Source: Polynucleobacter sp. JS-Safj-400b-B2
GTDB lineage: Bacteria; Pseudomonadota; Gammaproteobacteria; Burkholderiales; Burkholderiaceae
Assembly: GCF_018881975.1 (NCBI RefSeq)
Contig: NZ_JACVPJ010000009.1
Span: 43,115 to 107,114 of the forward strand
Length of the DNA stretch: 64,000 bases
Direction: 5' to 3'
Positions within the stretch are counted from its first letter, which is position 1. Each line of letters begins with the position of its first letter. Under the pieces are notes generated by a model. The model did no database searches. It saw nothing but the letters and a program-made list of their open reading frames with translations, and was not told the DNA's origin. The position numbers and the translations under genes are program-made. Of this stretch, positions 27,449-36,696 are shown piece after piece.

Positions 27449-28246
27449 ATGGGTCATTTAAGATCGATTCTCGGACTCTGGGCGATCCTTGTGGCGACCA
27501 TCCCAATGCCCTGTCAGGCCAGTGAATCCATCCAAACCATTTCTGTCACGCCAGATGCAACGCTATCTTTTATAGTCAATGCCAGTACCAACAAACCCAA
27601 ACATGTATTAATTCTCATGGTTGGCGGTGCTGGCAACATCAATCTAGTAAAGACTGAAAATGGTTATCGCTATGCTAATGGCAATTTCCTAATGAGGGCA
27701 AGGCCACTACTTGCCGATCAAGAGTTTGTCACGATTTCCCCCGATGTGCCCAGTGATTTAACGGGCACAGGTTATAGCGATGAGTTTCGTAATTCAGACC
27801 GCCATTTGGGCGATATTCAAAAACTCATTGGGTATATTCATGAGCAATATCCAAGCGCAAACATCTATTTAGTAGCCACCAGTCAAGGAACGGTTTCATC
27901 GGGGGTGTTGGCCTTAAAGCTAGGTAATCAGATAGCAGGGGTGATCCATACCGCAACGTTTAGCGCCATGAGTATTCGAGCCGGTGCGCCGCTGTGGAAT
28001 CTACCTTATGATCAAGTTAAATCAAGGCAGGTATTTATTCACCATGCCGACGATGGATGCAAGTGGACTCAATTTGGCCCATTAGAAACCATTGCCAAGA
28101 AAAATAAGATTGAGCTGATTGCCATTTCAGGCGGCGATGCCGGCAGCGGTGACCCCTGCCAAGCATTTACCCATCATGGGTTCTTGGGGGTGGAGTCTCA
28201 GGTAACGGGAAAGATGAAAGATTGGATTAATAGCACCCCCAAATGA
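27449..28246 (+). CDS. Secreted alpha/beta-hydrolase-like protein
   Basis: A ~265-aa protein with an N-terminal signal peptide (LGLWAILVATIPMPCQASE). The remaining chain has alpha/beta-hydrolase features: LILMVGGAGN near 50, and IYLVATSQGTVSSGVLAL near 145, where the nucleophile-elbow Ser sits in T-S-Q-G-T instead of the usual G-x-S-x-G. His near the C-terminus (FTHHGFLGVE) could complete a triad. Start ATG 27449 chosen because it begins the signal peptide; the gene starts 4 nt after the preceding stop. A periplasmic hydrolase is unusual cargo next to a nuclease. Confidence 0.7.
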   Translation: MGHLRSILGLWAILVATIPMPCQASESIQTISVTPDATLSFIVNASTNKPKHVLILMVGGAGNINLVKTENGYRYANGNFLMRARPLLADQEFVTISPDVPSDLTGTGYSDEFRNSDRHLGDIQKLIGYIHEQYPSANIYLVATSQGTVSSGVLALKLGNQIAGVIHTATFSAMSIRAGAPLWNLPYDQVKSRQVFIHHADDGCKWTQFGPLETIAKKNKIELIAISGGDAGSGDPCQAFTHHGFLGVESQVTGKMKDWINSTPK

Positions 28247-28421
28247 TCAATGGCAGCTTTGTGAAGGGATCAGCTTCATTGCCTATCAACGAGAATGCTC
28301 CGCCCGCCTATTCCACCCCCATTTACGTAATGTCGCTACTATCTGACAGGTATTGCGCACAATATTTATTCTTGCCAATACCCCACATTTGACTTGATTC
28401 ATTACTCGTTCAGAGCGTTAC

Positions 28422-28457
28422 TGGTGTTGTTACCCCAATGGTGGGGCAATAACACCA
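28422..28457. repeat. Near-perfect 16-bp inverted repeat before the recombinase operon
   Basis: TGGTGTTGTTACCCCA (28422-28437) and TGGGGCAATAACACCA (28442-28457), separated by ATGG. As RNA the stem has one G-U wobble and one A-C mismatch. It ends right at the GGAGAG ribosome-binding site of the DUF3489 gene (ATG 28467), so it could be an operator or a translation-controlling hairpin for the recombinase operon. Confidence 0.7.
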
Positions 28458-28466
28458 GGAGAGTTC

Positions 28467-28955
28467 ATGAGCACCACACAATCAGCCAAATCGATTAAAT
28501 CTATTAAATCTATTAAAGCCAAAATAGTACAAGTCAAATCCAAAAGCACATCTAAGCTTAAAAAAGAGGTGCCTGCTGCAACCCTAAACACATCAAAACC
28601 CCTCAAGAGAGCCGCAACACCTAGGCAACTTCCCCGGCCATCAACATCAAAAACGCCGCCTTCCTCAACACCCCCAACATCAACCACATCAACCATACCC
28701 TCTACAAAAATCCCCTCACCTGCCGTGGTCGGCAAGGATTCATCAAAACGCAAACCCACTACCAAGCACGAACTCATAGTTACTCTACTGGAAAATCAAG
28801 GTGCATCCATTGCCGATCTGGTGAAGGCTACTGGCTGGCAAGCCCATTCTGTCCGAGGTTTTATCAGCGGCACCATCAAGAAAAAACTACAGCTTGCCTT
28901 AACTAGCCAAAAGCAAAATGGTATTCACACTTATCGCATTGCCAAGCAAAAATGA
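28467..28955 (+). CDS. DUF3489 protein (recombinase operon gene 1)
   Basis: A 162-aa protein. Residues 1-~95 are Lys/Ser/Thr/Pro-rich and low complexity, with a KSI tripeptide repeated three times from a 9-bp tandem repeat at 28488-28514. The conserved DUF3489 domain (~98-160) is a small winged helix: KHELIVTLLENQGASIADLVKATGWQAHSVRGFISGTIKKKLQLAL. DUF3489 genes are commonly found just before DUF2924 and a serine recombinase; the HTH suggests a regulator or directionality factor. Its stop overlaps the DUF2924 ATG at 28952. Domain secure, role inferred. Confidence 0.88.
   Translation: MSTTQSAKSIKSIKSIKAKIVQVKSKSTSKLKKEVPAATLNTSKPLKRAATPRQLPRPSTSKTPPSSTPPTSTTSTIPSTKIPSPAVVGKDSSKRKPTTKHELIVTLLENQGASIADLVKATGWQAHSVRGFISGTIKKKLQLALTSQKQNGIHTYRIAKQK
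28488..28514 (+). repeat. 9-bp tandem repeat, three copies, in the DUF3489 gene
   Basis: AAATCGATT, AAATCTATT, AAATCTATT in succession. It encodes Lys-Ser-Ile three times. A 9-bp unit keeps the frame, so copy-number change would alter tail length only. Confidence 0.8.
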
Positions 28956-29410
28956 GTGCGGACATTAAGGAGCAATTATTAGAGCTAGAAACATTAAGTA
29001 GGTCTGCGTTGGCTGTGCGTTGGCAAGCATGCTTTGGCGTGAGTGCACCCCACCTTTGTCGCTCTGCACTATTGCGCCAAGTCATTGCCTGGCAGATGCA
29101 GTCTACAGTAAATGGTGGCCTCACTGCGCTGGAGCGGCGTCAAATCCAATCAGGATCACCTAAACCGAGCATGCAAGCGAGCACAGGTTCTCGCCTGGTT
29201 CGGGTATGGCAAGGCAAAACCCATCAGGTGACTGTTTTGGAGTGTGGCTACCTCTATGAAGGCAAGACCTGGAAAAGTCTGTCTGCGATTGCGCGCCATG
29301 TTACCGGCACCCCTTGGTCAGGACCGGTCTTCTTTGGTCTGAAGAAAGCCAATGCCAAACCCATGGGTGTGATAAACACCAAAGACAGCATGGAGAATCA
29401 AAATCCATGA
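28952..29410 (+). CDS. DUF2924 protein (recombinase operon gene 2)
   Basis: A 152-aa protein with the DUF2924 pattern: an N-terminal helical part (LLELETLSRSALAVRWQACFGVSAPHLCRSALLRQVIAWQMQ, ~8-50) and a C-terminal part with GSRLVRVWQGKTHQVTVLECGYLYEGKTWKSLSAIARHVTGTPWSGPVFFGL (~80-135). The latter resembles a small DNA-binding module of the kind fused to some site-specific recombinases. It overlaps the DUF3489 gene at its start (ATGA 28952) and the recombinase at its end (ATGA 29407). It is probably an accessory factor for recombination; that role is inferred from constant linkage. Confidence 0.88.
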   Translation: MSADIKEQLLELETLSRSALAVRWQACFGVSAPHLCRSALLRQVIAWQMQSTVNGGLTALERRQIQSGSPKPSMQASTGSRLVRVWQGKTHQVTVLECGYLYEGKTWKSLSAIARHVTGTPWSGPVFFGLKKANAKPMGVINTKDSMENQNP

Positions 29411-31134
29411 GTAAGCCCACTTTGCGCTGCGCCATCTATACCCGAAAATCCTCTGAAGAAGGTTTAGAGCAAGGCTTTAATTCCTTAGATGCGCAAAGAG
29501 AGGCGTGCGAAGCTTTTGTACTGTCTCAACAACATGAAGGTTGGAAGCTCATTCCCGCGCACTACGATGATGGCGGATATTCTGGTGGCAATCTGGAGCG
29601 CCCCGCCTTAAAGCAGCTGCTTTTGGATATTGATCAACAGAGGATCAATGTCGTTGTAGTTTACAAGGTAGATCGCTTAACCCGGTCTTTGGCAGACTTT
29701 GCCAAGATTGTGGAGCAATTTGATGCTAAGGGGATTTCCTTCGTGTCGGTGACCCAGCAGTTCAATACCACCAGCTCCATGGGTAGACTCACTTTAAATG
29801 TCCTACTGTCTTTTGCTCAGTTTGAAAGGGAGGTCACTGGTGAGCGCATTCGGGACAAGATTGCCGCCTCCAAAGCCAAAGGCATGTGGATGGGCGGTAC
29901 ACCGCCAATGGGTTATGTGGCCAAAGAGCGCGCATTAGAAATTGAGCCCCTCGGGGCTCAATTAGTACATCGTATTTATGAGCGCTATCTTGCGCTAGGC
30001 AGCGTACGCCTACTGACAGAGGAGCTAGCAAGCCAATCGGTAAAAACACCCGTGCGGATTTCTTTATCAGGGCAAACGCATGGCGGAAAACCCTTTTCAC
30101 GAGGCCATGTCTATCGAGTTTTGACCAATCCAGTCTATATCGGCCAAATTGCCCATCGCCATCAAGTCTATGAGGGTAGGCACCCACCGATTATTAATCA
30201 AGACCTTTGGACTCAAATACAAAAGCGCATCATTGAAAATCGACAAGGGCTTCGAGCGCGGCAAACCGCTCCATCCGATAGTCTTCTCAGTGGCATTGTC
30301 TTTGATGATGAGGGTCATCGCTTGATTGCCTCTCACAGTCAAAAGCGCTCAAAGCGCTATCGCTACTATCTATCCAAACCCTTACTCACTCAAAGCCGAG
30401 CTGATGCACCCAAAGGTCTGCGCATCCCCGCTAGTGATTTAGAGATGGTGGTCATCAATGCTCTGATCCAATGGCTAAGTGACACCAATGCCTTATTAGA
30501 TGCCCTAACAATCGGCGCAGAGCATATACAAAACGTTCAGGAGTTGGCTTTGCAAATCGCAAGCCAATTGCAAGAACCTCATACTGAGCGCTATAGCCTA
30601 GTACATCAGCTGGTGAACGAAGTAATTGTGAGCGCTTCTTCCATTCAATTGGAAATCAATCCCGCCCTCTTGCATGGGGATGATTGTGCGCCTAATCCTA
30701 ATGCCCTCCCTCAATCGGATTCTTGCTCTGGCTCACAATCTTACCCACCATCCCGCCAACTCATCCACATCACCATCCCGATGCAAGTTACCCGCTGCGG
30801 GTTTGCAATGCGTCTGGTGATTGATGGCAAACGCACTGCCAGTCAAGTGCCCGATCAACGATTAATTGCTTCTCTTGGCAAGGCGCATGATTGGTTAGGG
30901 CAGCTAACTTCAGGGAAAACCACCTCTCTTGGAGCCATTGCAAAAGCGGAAGGTGTCACCACAACCCATGTGACTAACATCATCCATCGCGCTTTTTTAG
31001 CACCCGATATTGTGCGGATGATATTGAATGGCACACAACCAGCAAGCCTGACCTCTGACTCTCTCAAAAAAGCCTTGCCACTTCCTCTCGATTGGGAGAA
31101 TCAGCGCAAATTATTGGGCATTAAATCGACCTAA
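29407..31134 (+). CDS. Large serine recombinase
   Basis: A ~575-aa large serine recombinase/integrase. The resolvase catalytic domain (~7-150) opens with CAIYTRKSSEEG, where Ser15 is the likely nucleophile, and contains VVVYKVDRLTRSLADFAKIVE and FERE. A Recombinase domain (~170-280: PMGYVAKERALEIEPLGAQLVHRIYERYL, YRVLTNPVYIGQIAHRH) follows, then a zinc-ribbon-like region lacking obvious Cys pairs, and a C-terminal HTH (LGAIAKAEGVTTTHVTNIIHRAFLAP). The ATG at 29407 overlaps the DUF2924 stop; longer in-frame starts run through that gene and were rejected. It is the last element gene before tRNA-Ser and is the likely integrase. Confidence 0.93.
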   Translation: MSKPTLRCAIYTRKSSEEGLEQGFNSLDAQREACEAFVLSQQHEGWKLIPAHYDDGGYSGGNLERPALKQLLLDIDQQRINVVVVYKVDRLTRSLADFAKIVEQFDAKGISFVSVTQQFNTTSSMGRLTLNVLLSFAQFEREVTGERIRDKIAASKAKGMWMGGTPPMGYVAKERALEIEPLGAQLVHRIYERYLALGSVRLLTEELASQSVKTPVRISLSGQTHGGKPFSRGHVYRVLTNPVYIGQIAHRHQVYEGRHPPIINQDLWTQIQKRIIENRQGLRARQTAPSDSLLSGIVFDDEGHRLIASHSQKRSKRYRYYLSKPLLTQSRADAPKGLRIPASDLEMVVINALIQWLSDTNALLDALTIGAEHIQNVQELALQIASQLQEPHTERYSLVHQLVNEVIVSASSIQLEINPALLHGDDCAPNPNALPQSDSCSGSQSYPPSRQLIHITIPMQVTRCGFAMRLVIDGKRTASQVPDQRLIASLGKAHDWLGQLTSGKTTSLGAIAKAEGVTTTHVTNIIHRAFLAPDIVRMILNGTQPASLTSDSLKKALPLPLDWENQRKLLGIKST

Positions 31135-31223
31135 GCCAACCGTTTTAGTAGCGCACTGAGAGAGGCGCCATAATGCCCTGCCAAAGTGCAAATAAGACAA
31201 CTGTAGAGAAACTAAAAACTAAA

Positions 31224-31246
31224 AAGCCCCGCGGTGTGCGGGGCTT
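31224..31246 (-). terminator. Intrinsic terminator after tRNA-Ser
   Basis: AAGCCCCGC and GCGGGGCTT form a perfect 9-bp stem with a GGTGT loop. Read on the minus strand it is followed by a T-rich tail, so it ends transcripts of the tRNA-Ser gene, whose 3' end is at 31288. It also marks core sequence, which places the right edge of the mobile element between 31135 and about 31220. Confidence 0.85.
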
Positions 31247-31287
31247 CTAGAAAAATACCCATATAAATCAACAACTTACAGACTAAA

Positions 31288-31378
31288 TGGCGGAAGAGGC
31301 GGGATTCGAACCCGCGGTAGGCTATTAACCTACGCACGCTTTCCAGGCGTGTGACTTAAACCGCTCATCCACCCTTCC
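31288..31378 (-). tRNA. tRNA-Ser(GGA)
   Basis: A 91-nt class II tRNA with encoded CCA, on the minus strand. The acceptor stem pairs GGAAGGG with CTCTTCC, the T-loop is GTTCGAATC, and the anticodon loop in CTGGAAAG gives anticodon GGA, reading UCC/UCU serine codons. A long variable arm (GTAGGTTAATAGCCTAC) confirms a serine tRNA. It stands next to the mobile-element end. Confidence 0.96.
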
Positions 31379-31438
31379 GTACAGCCTTCAATTATACGAT
31401 TGCCGAAAGGGTTTCTGCCAAAAGCTGATGCATGCTGC

Positions 31439-33412
31439 TTATACAGACTCTTTAAGCTGCTCCAAGATGTGTGGATTTTCCAGAGTTGAGGTGTCTTGAG
31501 TCACTTCCTCGCCCTTAGCAATCACACGCAAGAGACGGCGCATGATCTTGCCAGAACGGGTCTTAGGCAAGTTATCGCCAAAACGAACATCCTTAGGTTT
31601 AGCGATCGGGCCGATCTCCTTGCCTACCCAGTTACGCAGTTCAGTAGCAATCTTCTTGGCATCTTCGCCCGTTGGTCGACCGCCTTTGAGAACCACGAAC
31701 ACGCAAATAGCCTCGCCAGTTAGCTCATCAGGACGACCAACCACTGCCGCTTCAGCAACCAATGGGTTAGCCACTAAGCACGATTCAATTTCCATGGTGC
31801 CCATACGGTGACCAGAGACATTCAAGACGTCATCGATACGACCAGTAATAGTGAAGTAGCCAGTCTCTTTGTTACGGATTGCGCCGTCACCTGCCAAATA
31901 CAAGGTACCGCCCAATTCTTCTGGGAAATACGATTTCACGAAACGATCTGCATCGTTCCAAATCGTGCGAATCATGGAAGGCCATGGACGCTTCACAACC
32001 AAGATACCGCCCTGACCATTTGGAACGTCTACACCAGCCTCGTCCACAATCGCCGCCTGAATACCTGGCAATGGCAAGGTGCAGGAACCTGGAATCATTG
32101 GGGTTGCGCCCGGCAATGGTGAAATCATGTGACCACCAGTTTCGGTTTGCCAGAAAGTATCTGCAATTGGGCAGTTGGAATTACCAACATGCTCGTAGTA
32201 CCACATCCATGCTTCTGGATTAATTGGCTCACCAACAGAACCTAAGAGACGCAATGATGACAAATCATAGCTCTTTGGATGGACTGTTGCATCGTTGCTG
32301 GATGCTTTAATCAACGAACGAATTGCAGTTGGTGCTGTATAGAAAATAGATGCTTTGTGTTTTTGGATCATGTCCCAGAAACGACCTGCATTTGGATAAG
32401 TTGGCACACCTTCAAATACGATCTCTGTAGCGCCGACTGCGAGTGGGCCATACGTAATGTAGGAGTGACCCGTTACCCAACCAATGTCGGCAGTACACCA
32501 AAACACATCATTAGGCTTAATATCAAAGGTCCACTTCATTGTGAGAATAGCCCACAAGAGATAGCCGCCCGTGGAGTGCTGCACACCCTTTGGTTTACCG
32601 GTTGAACCGGATGTGTAAAGAATAAATAATGGATGCTCAGCACTGACCCACTCTGGCTCGCAGGTCGTTGCTTCATTCGCTACGATTTCTTGCATCCAAA
32701 CGTCGCGACCAGCCTGCATGGTGACATCAGTGCCAGTACGCTTGCTCACGATCACATGCTTAACTTTAGGGCACTCGCCTGTAGAAAGGGCTTCGTCACA
32801 AATCGCTTTTAATGGCAATGCTTTACCACCGCGGAACTGTCCATCAGCAGTAATCACTGCAACTGCACCCACGTCCATGATGCGGTCACGCAAAGCTTGA
32901 GCAGAAAATCCACCGAACACTACCGAGTGAATTGCGCCGATACGCGCGCAAGCCTGCATAGCAACAATGCCTTCAATCGTCATGGCCATATAAATAATGA
33001 CGCTGTCACCAGACTTAACACCCATCTTGCGCAGTGCGTTTGCCATTTTGCAAACGCGCTCCAGCATCTCTTTGTAAGTCACTTTAGTAACGGTGCCGTC
33101 ATCAGCTTCAAAAATGATGACAGTCTTGTCACCCAAGCCAGCTTCAACCTGGCGATCTAAACAGTTATAGGAAGCATTGGTTGTGCCATCTTCAAACCAT
33201 TTGTAGAAAGGGGCCTTGGATTCATCCAAAACCTTGGTAAATGGCTTTTTCCAATAGAGGTTCTCTTTAGCAAGACGGCCCCAAAATCCGTCGTAATCAG
33301 AATTCGCTTCAGCGCAAAGCTTGTTATAGGCATCCATACCTGGAATTGCCGCACCCTTTACAAAGTCTGCAGGTGGGTTAAAAACGCGGTTTTCTTGCTT
33401 TAATGGTTCCAT
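31439..33412 (-). CDS. acs: Acetyl-CoA synthetase
   Basis: A 657-aa AMP-forming acetate-CoA ligase that converts acetate, ATP and CoA into acetyl-CoA in the cytosol. Family motifs: the ATP-binding loop [14 protein letters not shown] (~265), [11 protein letters not shown] (~415), and the C-terminal catalytic/acetylation lysine in [12 protein letters not shown] (~620). Length equals the family norm. It is divergent from the fumarase gene with a 187-nt shared promoter region. Confidence 0.97.
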   Translation of the reverse strand: MEPLKQENRVFNPPADFVKGAAIPGMDAYNKLCAEANSDYDGFWGRLAKENLYWKKPFTKVLDESKAPFYKWFEDGTTNASYNCLDRQVEAGLGDKTVIIFEADDGTVTKVTYKEMLERVCKMANALRKMGVKSGDSVIIYMAMTIEGIVAMQACARIGAIHSVVFGGFSAQALRDRIMDVGAVAVITADGQFRGGKALPLKAICDEALSTGECPKVKHVIVSKRTGTDVTMQAGRDVWMQEIVANEATTCEPEWVSAEHPLFILYTSGSTGKPKGVQHSTGGYLLWAILTMKWTFDIKPNDVFWCTADIGWVTGHSYITYGPLAVGATEIVFEGVPTYPNAGRFWDMIQKHKASIFYTAPTAIRSLIKASSNDATVHPKSYDLSSLRLLGSVGEPINPEAWMWYYEHVGNSNCPIADTFWQTETGGHMISPLPGATPMIPGSCTLPLPGIQAAIVDEAGVDVPNGQGGILVVKRPWPSMIRTIWNDADRFVKSYFPEELGGTLYLAGDGAIRNKETGYFTITGRIDDVLNVSGHRMGTMEIESCLVANPLVAEAAVVGRPDELTGEAICVFVVLKGGRPTGEDAKKIATELRNWVGKEIGPIAKPKDVRFGDNLPKTRSGKIMRRLLRVIAKGEEVTQDTSTLENPHILEQLKESV

Positions 33413-33599
33413 GCTTCACAGCCCTCTATCTAATAATCAATATTCTAAAATCCACAACAAATGCGAGAAAATGTCGCAAAATGACATGTTTACACCCTCA
33501 AGACCTTAGAAGATAAGTGAAAACACTGGGGATTTGCTCTATGGCAAACCCTTAAAATAGGGCAAACCTTACTAATAATGTGGAAATAAGCCTAAAACC

Positions 33600-35123
33600 A
33601 TGACCAATATTAAACAAAACGACCTTATTCAAAGCGTTGCAGACGCGTTTCAGTTCATCTCCTACTACCACCCAAAGGACTTTATTACTGCCATGGGTAA
33701 GGCCTATGAGCTTGAGCAAGGTCACGGCACCAAAGATGCTATTGCCCAAATTTTGACCAATAGTCGGATGTGTGCCGAAGGCCATCGCCCAATGTGCCAA
33801 GACACTGGTATTGCAGTGGTATTTTTGAAGATTGGCATGAATGTGCAATGGCCTGATGCAACGATGAGCGTCAGCGATATGGTGAATGAAGGCGTACGTC
33901 GCGCTTACCTCAATCCAGACAATATGTTGCGTGCTTCAGTATTGGCTGATCCAGCAGGTAAACGTAAAAATACAGGCGATAACACCCCTGCAGTAATCCA
34001 CTATGAAATTGTTCCCGGTGATGATGTTGAAGTGATTTGCGCAGCTAAAGGAGGCGGCTCAGAAAACAAAGCGAAGATGGTCATGCTCAACCCTTCCGAT
34101 TCCATTGTGGATTGGGTTCTCAAGACTGTTCCTACGATGGGTGCAGGCTGGTGCCCTCCCGGCATCCTCGGCATTGGTATTGGTGGCACACCAGAAAAAG
34201 CGATGCTGATGGCTAAAGAATCTTTGATGGGTCCAGTAGATATTCAAGAACTCATTGAGCGCGGTCCTAAAACGCGTGCTGAAGAACTGCGTTTAGAGCT
34301 CTATGAAAAAGTAAACAAACTGGGTATTGGCGCTCAAGGCCTCGGTGGACTTGCTACAGTGCTGGATGTCAAGATCATGGAATACCCAACTCACGCAGCT
34401 TCATTGCCTGTTGCCATGATTCCTAACTGTGCAGCTACACGTCATATACATTTCCATTTACATGGGGATGGCCCAGCTAAGCTAGAAGCCCCTTCCCTCT
34501 CCGATTGGCCAGATGTCACCTGGACACCAGATGTTCAAAAATCCAAGCGCGTGAATGTGGATACCCTTACCGCTGAAGAAGTTGCCAGCTGGAAGCCAGG
34601 TGAAACTTTATTGCTCAACGGCAAAATCTTGACTGGTCGTGATGCCGCTCATAAGCGCATTGCCGACATGCTCGCCAAGGGCGAAGAACTCCCTGTGAGC
34701 TTTAAGAACCGTGTGATTTATTACGTTGGCCCAGTTGATCCAGTACGCGATGAGGCAGTTGGTCCAGCAGGCCCTACTACCGCTACCCGTATGGATAAGT
34801 TCACTGAGATGATGCTCGCCAAAACTGGCTTGATTTCCATGATTGGTAAAGCAGAGCGTGGGCCTGAAGCAATTGAAGCTATCAAGAAACATAAATCAGC
34901 TTACTTAATGGCTGTTGGTGGCGCTGCTTACTTGGTATCGAAAGCAATTCAAACGTCAAAAGTAGTGGGCTTTGCTGATTTGGGCATGGAAGCTATTTAT
35001 GAGTTTGACGTGAAAGATATGCCAGTAACTGTTGCGGTAAATTCAGAAGGCATCTCCATGCACAATGAAGGCCCGCGTGAATGGCAAGCCAAGATTGCTG
35101 GTATTCCAGTCAAGATTGCTTAA
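33600..35123 (+). CDS. Fumarate hydratase, class I (iron-sulfur)
   Basis: A 507-aa single-chain class I fumarase that interconverts fumarate and malate in the TCA cycle. The N-terminal alpha domain has GHRPMCQDTGIAVVF (cluster cysteine ~62), KGGGSENKAKM, and GWCPPGILGIGIGGTPEKA. The C-terminal beta domain has GRDAAHKRIADML, YYVGPVD and GPAGPTTATRMD. Cysteine in these segments ligates the oxygen-sensitive [4Fe-4S] cluster. Length is typical for FumA-type enzymes. The gene precedes murI by 45 nt. Confidence 0.96.
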   Translation: MTNIKQNDLIQSVADAFQFISYYHPKDFITAMGKAYELEQGHGTKDAIAQILTNSRMCAEGHRPMCQDTGIAVVFLKIGMNVQWPDATMSVSDMVNEGVRRAYLNPDNMLRASVLADPAGKRKNTGDNTPAVIHYEIVPGDDVEVICAAKGGGSENKAKMVMLNPSDSIVDWVLKTVPTMGAGWCPPGILGIGIGGTPEKAMLMAKESLMGPVDIQELIERGPKTRAEELRLELYEKVNKLGIGAQGLGGLATVLDVKIMEYPTHAASLPVAMIPNCAATRHIHFHLHGDGPAKLEAPSLSDWPDVTWTPDVQKSKRVNVDTLTAEEVASWKPGETLLLNGKILTGRDAAHKRIADMLAKGEELPVSFKNRVIYYVGPVDPVRDEAVGPAGPTTATRMDKFTEMMLAKTGLISMIGKAERGPEAIEAIKKHKSAYLMAVGGAAYLVSKAIQTSKVVGFADLGMEAIYEFDVKDMPVTVAVNSEGISMHNEGPREWQAKIAGIPVKIA

Positions 35124-35168
35124 TTACTGAATTGTTTAAGCACTTCATCAGCGACTACTGAGCATATA

Positions 35169-35975
35169 TTGGCACTCATCGGGGTTTTCGATTCTGGCGT
35201 TGGAGGTTTATCCGTATTGGATGAAGCTCTGCGTCAGCTACCACAGTATGACTACATCTATCTTGCCGATTCAGCTAATGCCCCTTATGGTGAAAAGTCT
35301 AGCGAGTGGATTACAGCGCGCAGCCTCGCCATTTGCAAATATTTAGACATCAAGGGATGCGATGCGATAGTAGTTGCTTGTAATACGGCAACTGCTGAAG
35401 CGATTCAGCAAATTCGGGAAGCGCTTCCGATTCCGATCATTGGAGTTGAGCCTGGCATTAAGCCAGCAGCAATGCAATCGCAAAATAATATTGTGGGCGT
35501 CCTTGCTACTGAGGCAACCCTTAAGAGCGACAAGTTCAATGCCTTACTAAATACCCTGCCAAATGATTGTCAATTCATCATACAAGCAGGCGCAGGGTTA
35601 GTTCCGCTTATAGAGTCAGGCGAAGCAGATGGTGAAGAAACCCTAGAGTTATTAGCAAAACATCTTGAGCCTATTCAGGATGGAGGAGCTGACACCCTAG
35701 TTCTGGGCTGTACCCACTACCCTTTCTTAAGAAAATCAATCCGCAAACTTCTTGGTGAGTCCATTACGCTAATTGATACTAGTGATGCAGTAGTCAGGCA
35801 ACTCAAGAGACAAGTTGAGACCTTAAAGAAAGACCGTAGCGAGAAAAATTTTGGATCAGTGCTATTTCTGAGCAGCAAGAATGAAGAGTCATTGCTGTTG
35901 ATGGCACAAAATTTATTGTCTGCGGATTTAAGCTTACATGCTGTTGAAGCTCGTTTCTTAGGTGAAATGAGATGA
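35169..35975 (+). CDS. murI: Glutamate racemase
   Basis: A 268-aa cytosolic racemase that makes D-glutamate for peptidoglycan. Catalytic landmarks: GVFDSGVGGLSVL (~5-17), VVACNTATA (~70, first catalytic Cys) and VLGCTHYPF (~180, second Cys with His). The start is TTG at 35169, placing the FDSG motif right at the N-terminus as usual; no ATG is available upstream near enough. The stop overlaps the tonB start (ATGA at 35972), so the genes are coupled. Confidence 0.95.
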   Translation: MALIGVFDSGVGGLSVLDEALRQLPQYDYIYLADSANAPYGEKSSEWITARSLAICKYLDIKGCDAIVVACNTATAEAIQQIREALPIPIIGVEPGIKPAAMQSQNNIVGVLATEATLKSDKFNALLNTLPNDCQFIIQAGAGLVPLIESGEADGEETLELLAKHLEPIQDGGADTLVLGCTHYPFLRKSIRKLLGESITLIDTSDAVVRQLKRQVETLKKDRSEKNFGSVLFLSSKNEESLLLMAQNLLSADLSLHAVEARFLGEMR

Positions 35976-36691
35976 GCGCTTTCCTGAAAAAATTGGATGC
36001 TTATATTCCGTTCAGTAAAACTGAACGCATCATTATTTGTATCGTGGTGCTTTTACATGCCCTCCCTGCCTTAGAGTTTTTACAATTTAGCAAACGTCCA
36101 CCGCAAATGGATGATGAGCGTGTCATGGCTAATCTAGTGAGCCCAGAAGCTTCTAAGACACAGCAACCCCCTGCTCCCCCTGCTGCCACTCCGCCAAAAC
36201 CCAAGGAAGAGAAAAAGGTTCAGGAGAAGCCAAAAGAAAAACCTGCAGAAAAGCCTAGCCCTACTCAGCCGCAGCAGCAGCAAACACAACAAAACCAAGC
36301 GCAAAGCAAATCCGAATCCCAGTCACAGTCACAATCACAATCTCAAGCGCAAAATGCATCTGTAGCCCCTGCAACCAGTGGGGGTGCTAGTGGCACACCG
36401 ATTCAGACTGACATTGGTAAACTGATTGTGGTTTATCAACCTGATGCTGATGCTTACTACCCCTCGTTCTCAAAACGCTCTGGTGAACAAGGTGCAGTTG
36501 TAGTGCGCTTAATCATTGATGAAACCGGTAGCGTAGAAGATGTGGCATTGCTGCAGTCAAGCACTTTTCCCAGGCTTGATCGTGCTGCCACAGATATCGG
36601 TAAACGTTATCGCTTTAAACCCTATTTAGTAAATGGTTCACCCCAAAGAATTTCCACCAATCTTTTAATTAAATTTAATCTCAAGAATTAA
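35972..36691 (+). CDS. tonB: Energy transducer TonB
   Basis: A 239-aa TonB-type protein. One N-terminal membrane helix (IIICIVVLLHALPALEFLQF, ~20-40) is followed by a periplasm-spanning Pro/Lys/Gln-rich region (~65-130) that includes a Ser-Gln repeat tract (QSQSQSQSQAQ). The globular TonB C-terminal domain (~155-238) has YPSFSKRSGEQGAVVVRLIIDETGSVEDVALLQSSTFPRLD. It transmits proton-motive energy from ExbBD to outer-membrane receptors. The exbB and exbD genes follow at 5 and 2 nt. Confidence 0.93.
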   Translation: MSAFLKKLDAYIPFSKTERIIICIVVLLHALPALEFLQFSKRPPQMDDERVMANLVSPEASKTQQPPAPPAATPPKPKEEKKVQEKPKEKPAEKPSPTQPQQQQTQQNQAQSKSESQSQSQSQSQAQNASVAPATSGGASGTPIQTDIGKLIVVYQPDADAYYPSFSKRSGEQGAVVVRLIIDETGSVEDVALLQSSTFPRLDRAATDIGKRYRFKPYLVNGSPQRISTNLLIKFNLKN

Positions 36692-36696
36692 TCAAT

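Noticed and set aside
551..31180. Shared AGAGAGGC near both ends of the accessory region (about 553 and 31161) as a possible attachment core
   Set aside because: Only 8 bases match, the flanks do not, and such a match is expected by chance in this much sequence.
31288..31378. Displaced copy of the tRNA-Ser 3' end at the left of the island, as a tyrosine-integrase scar
   Set aside because: No second copy of the tRNA 3' segment was found by eye, and the only integrase is a serine recombinase, which seldom leaves such a repeat.
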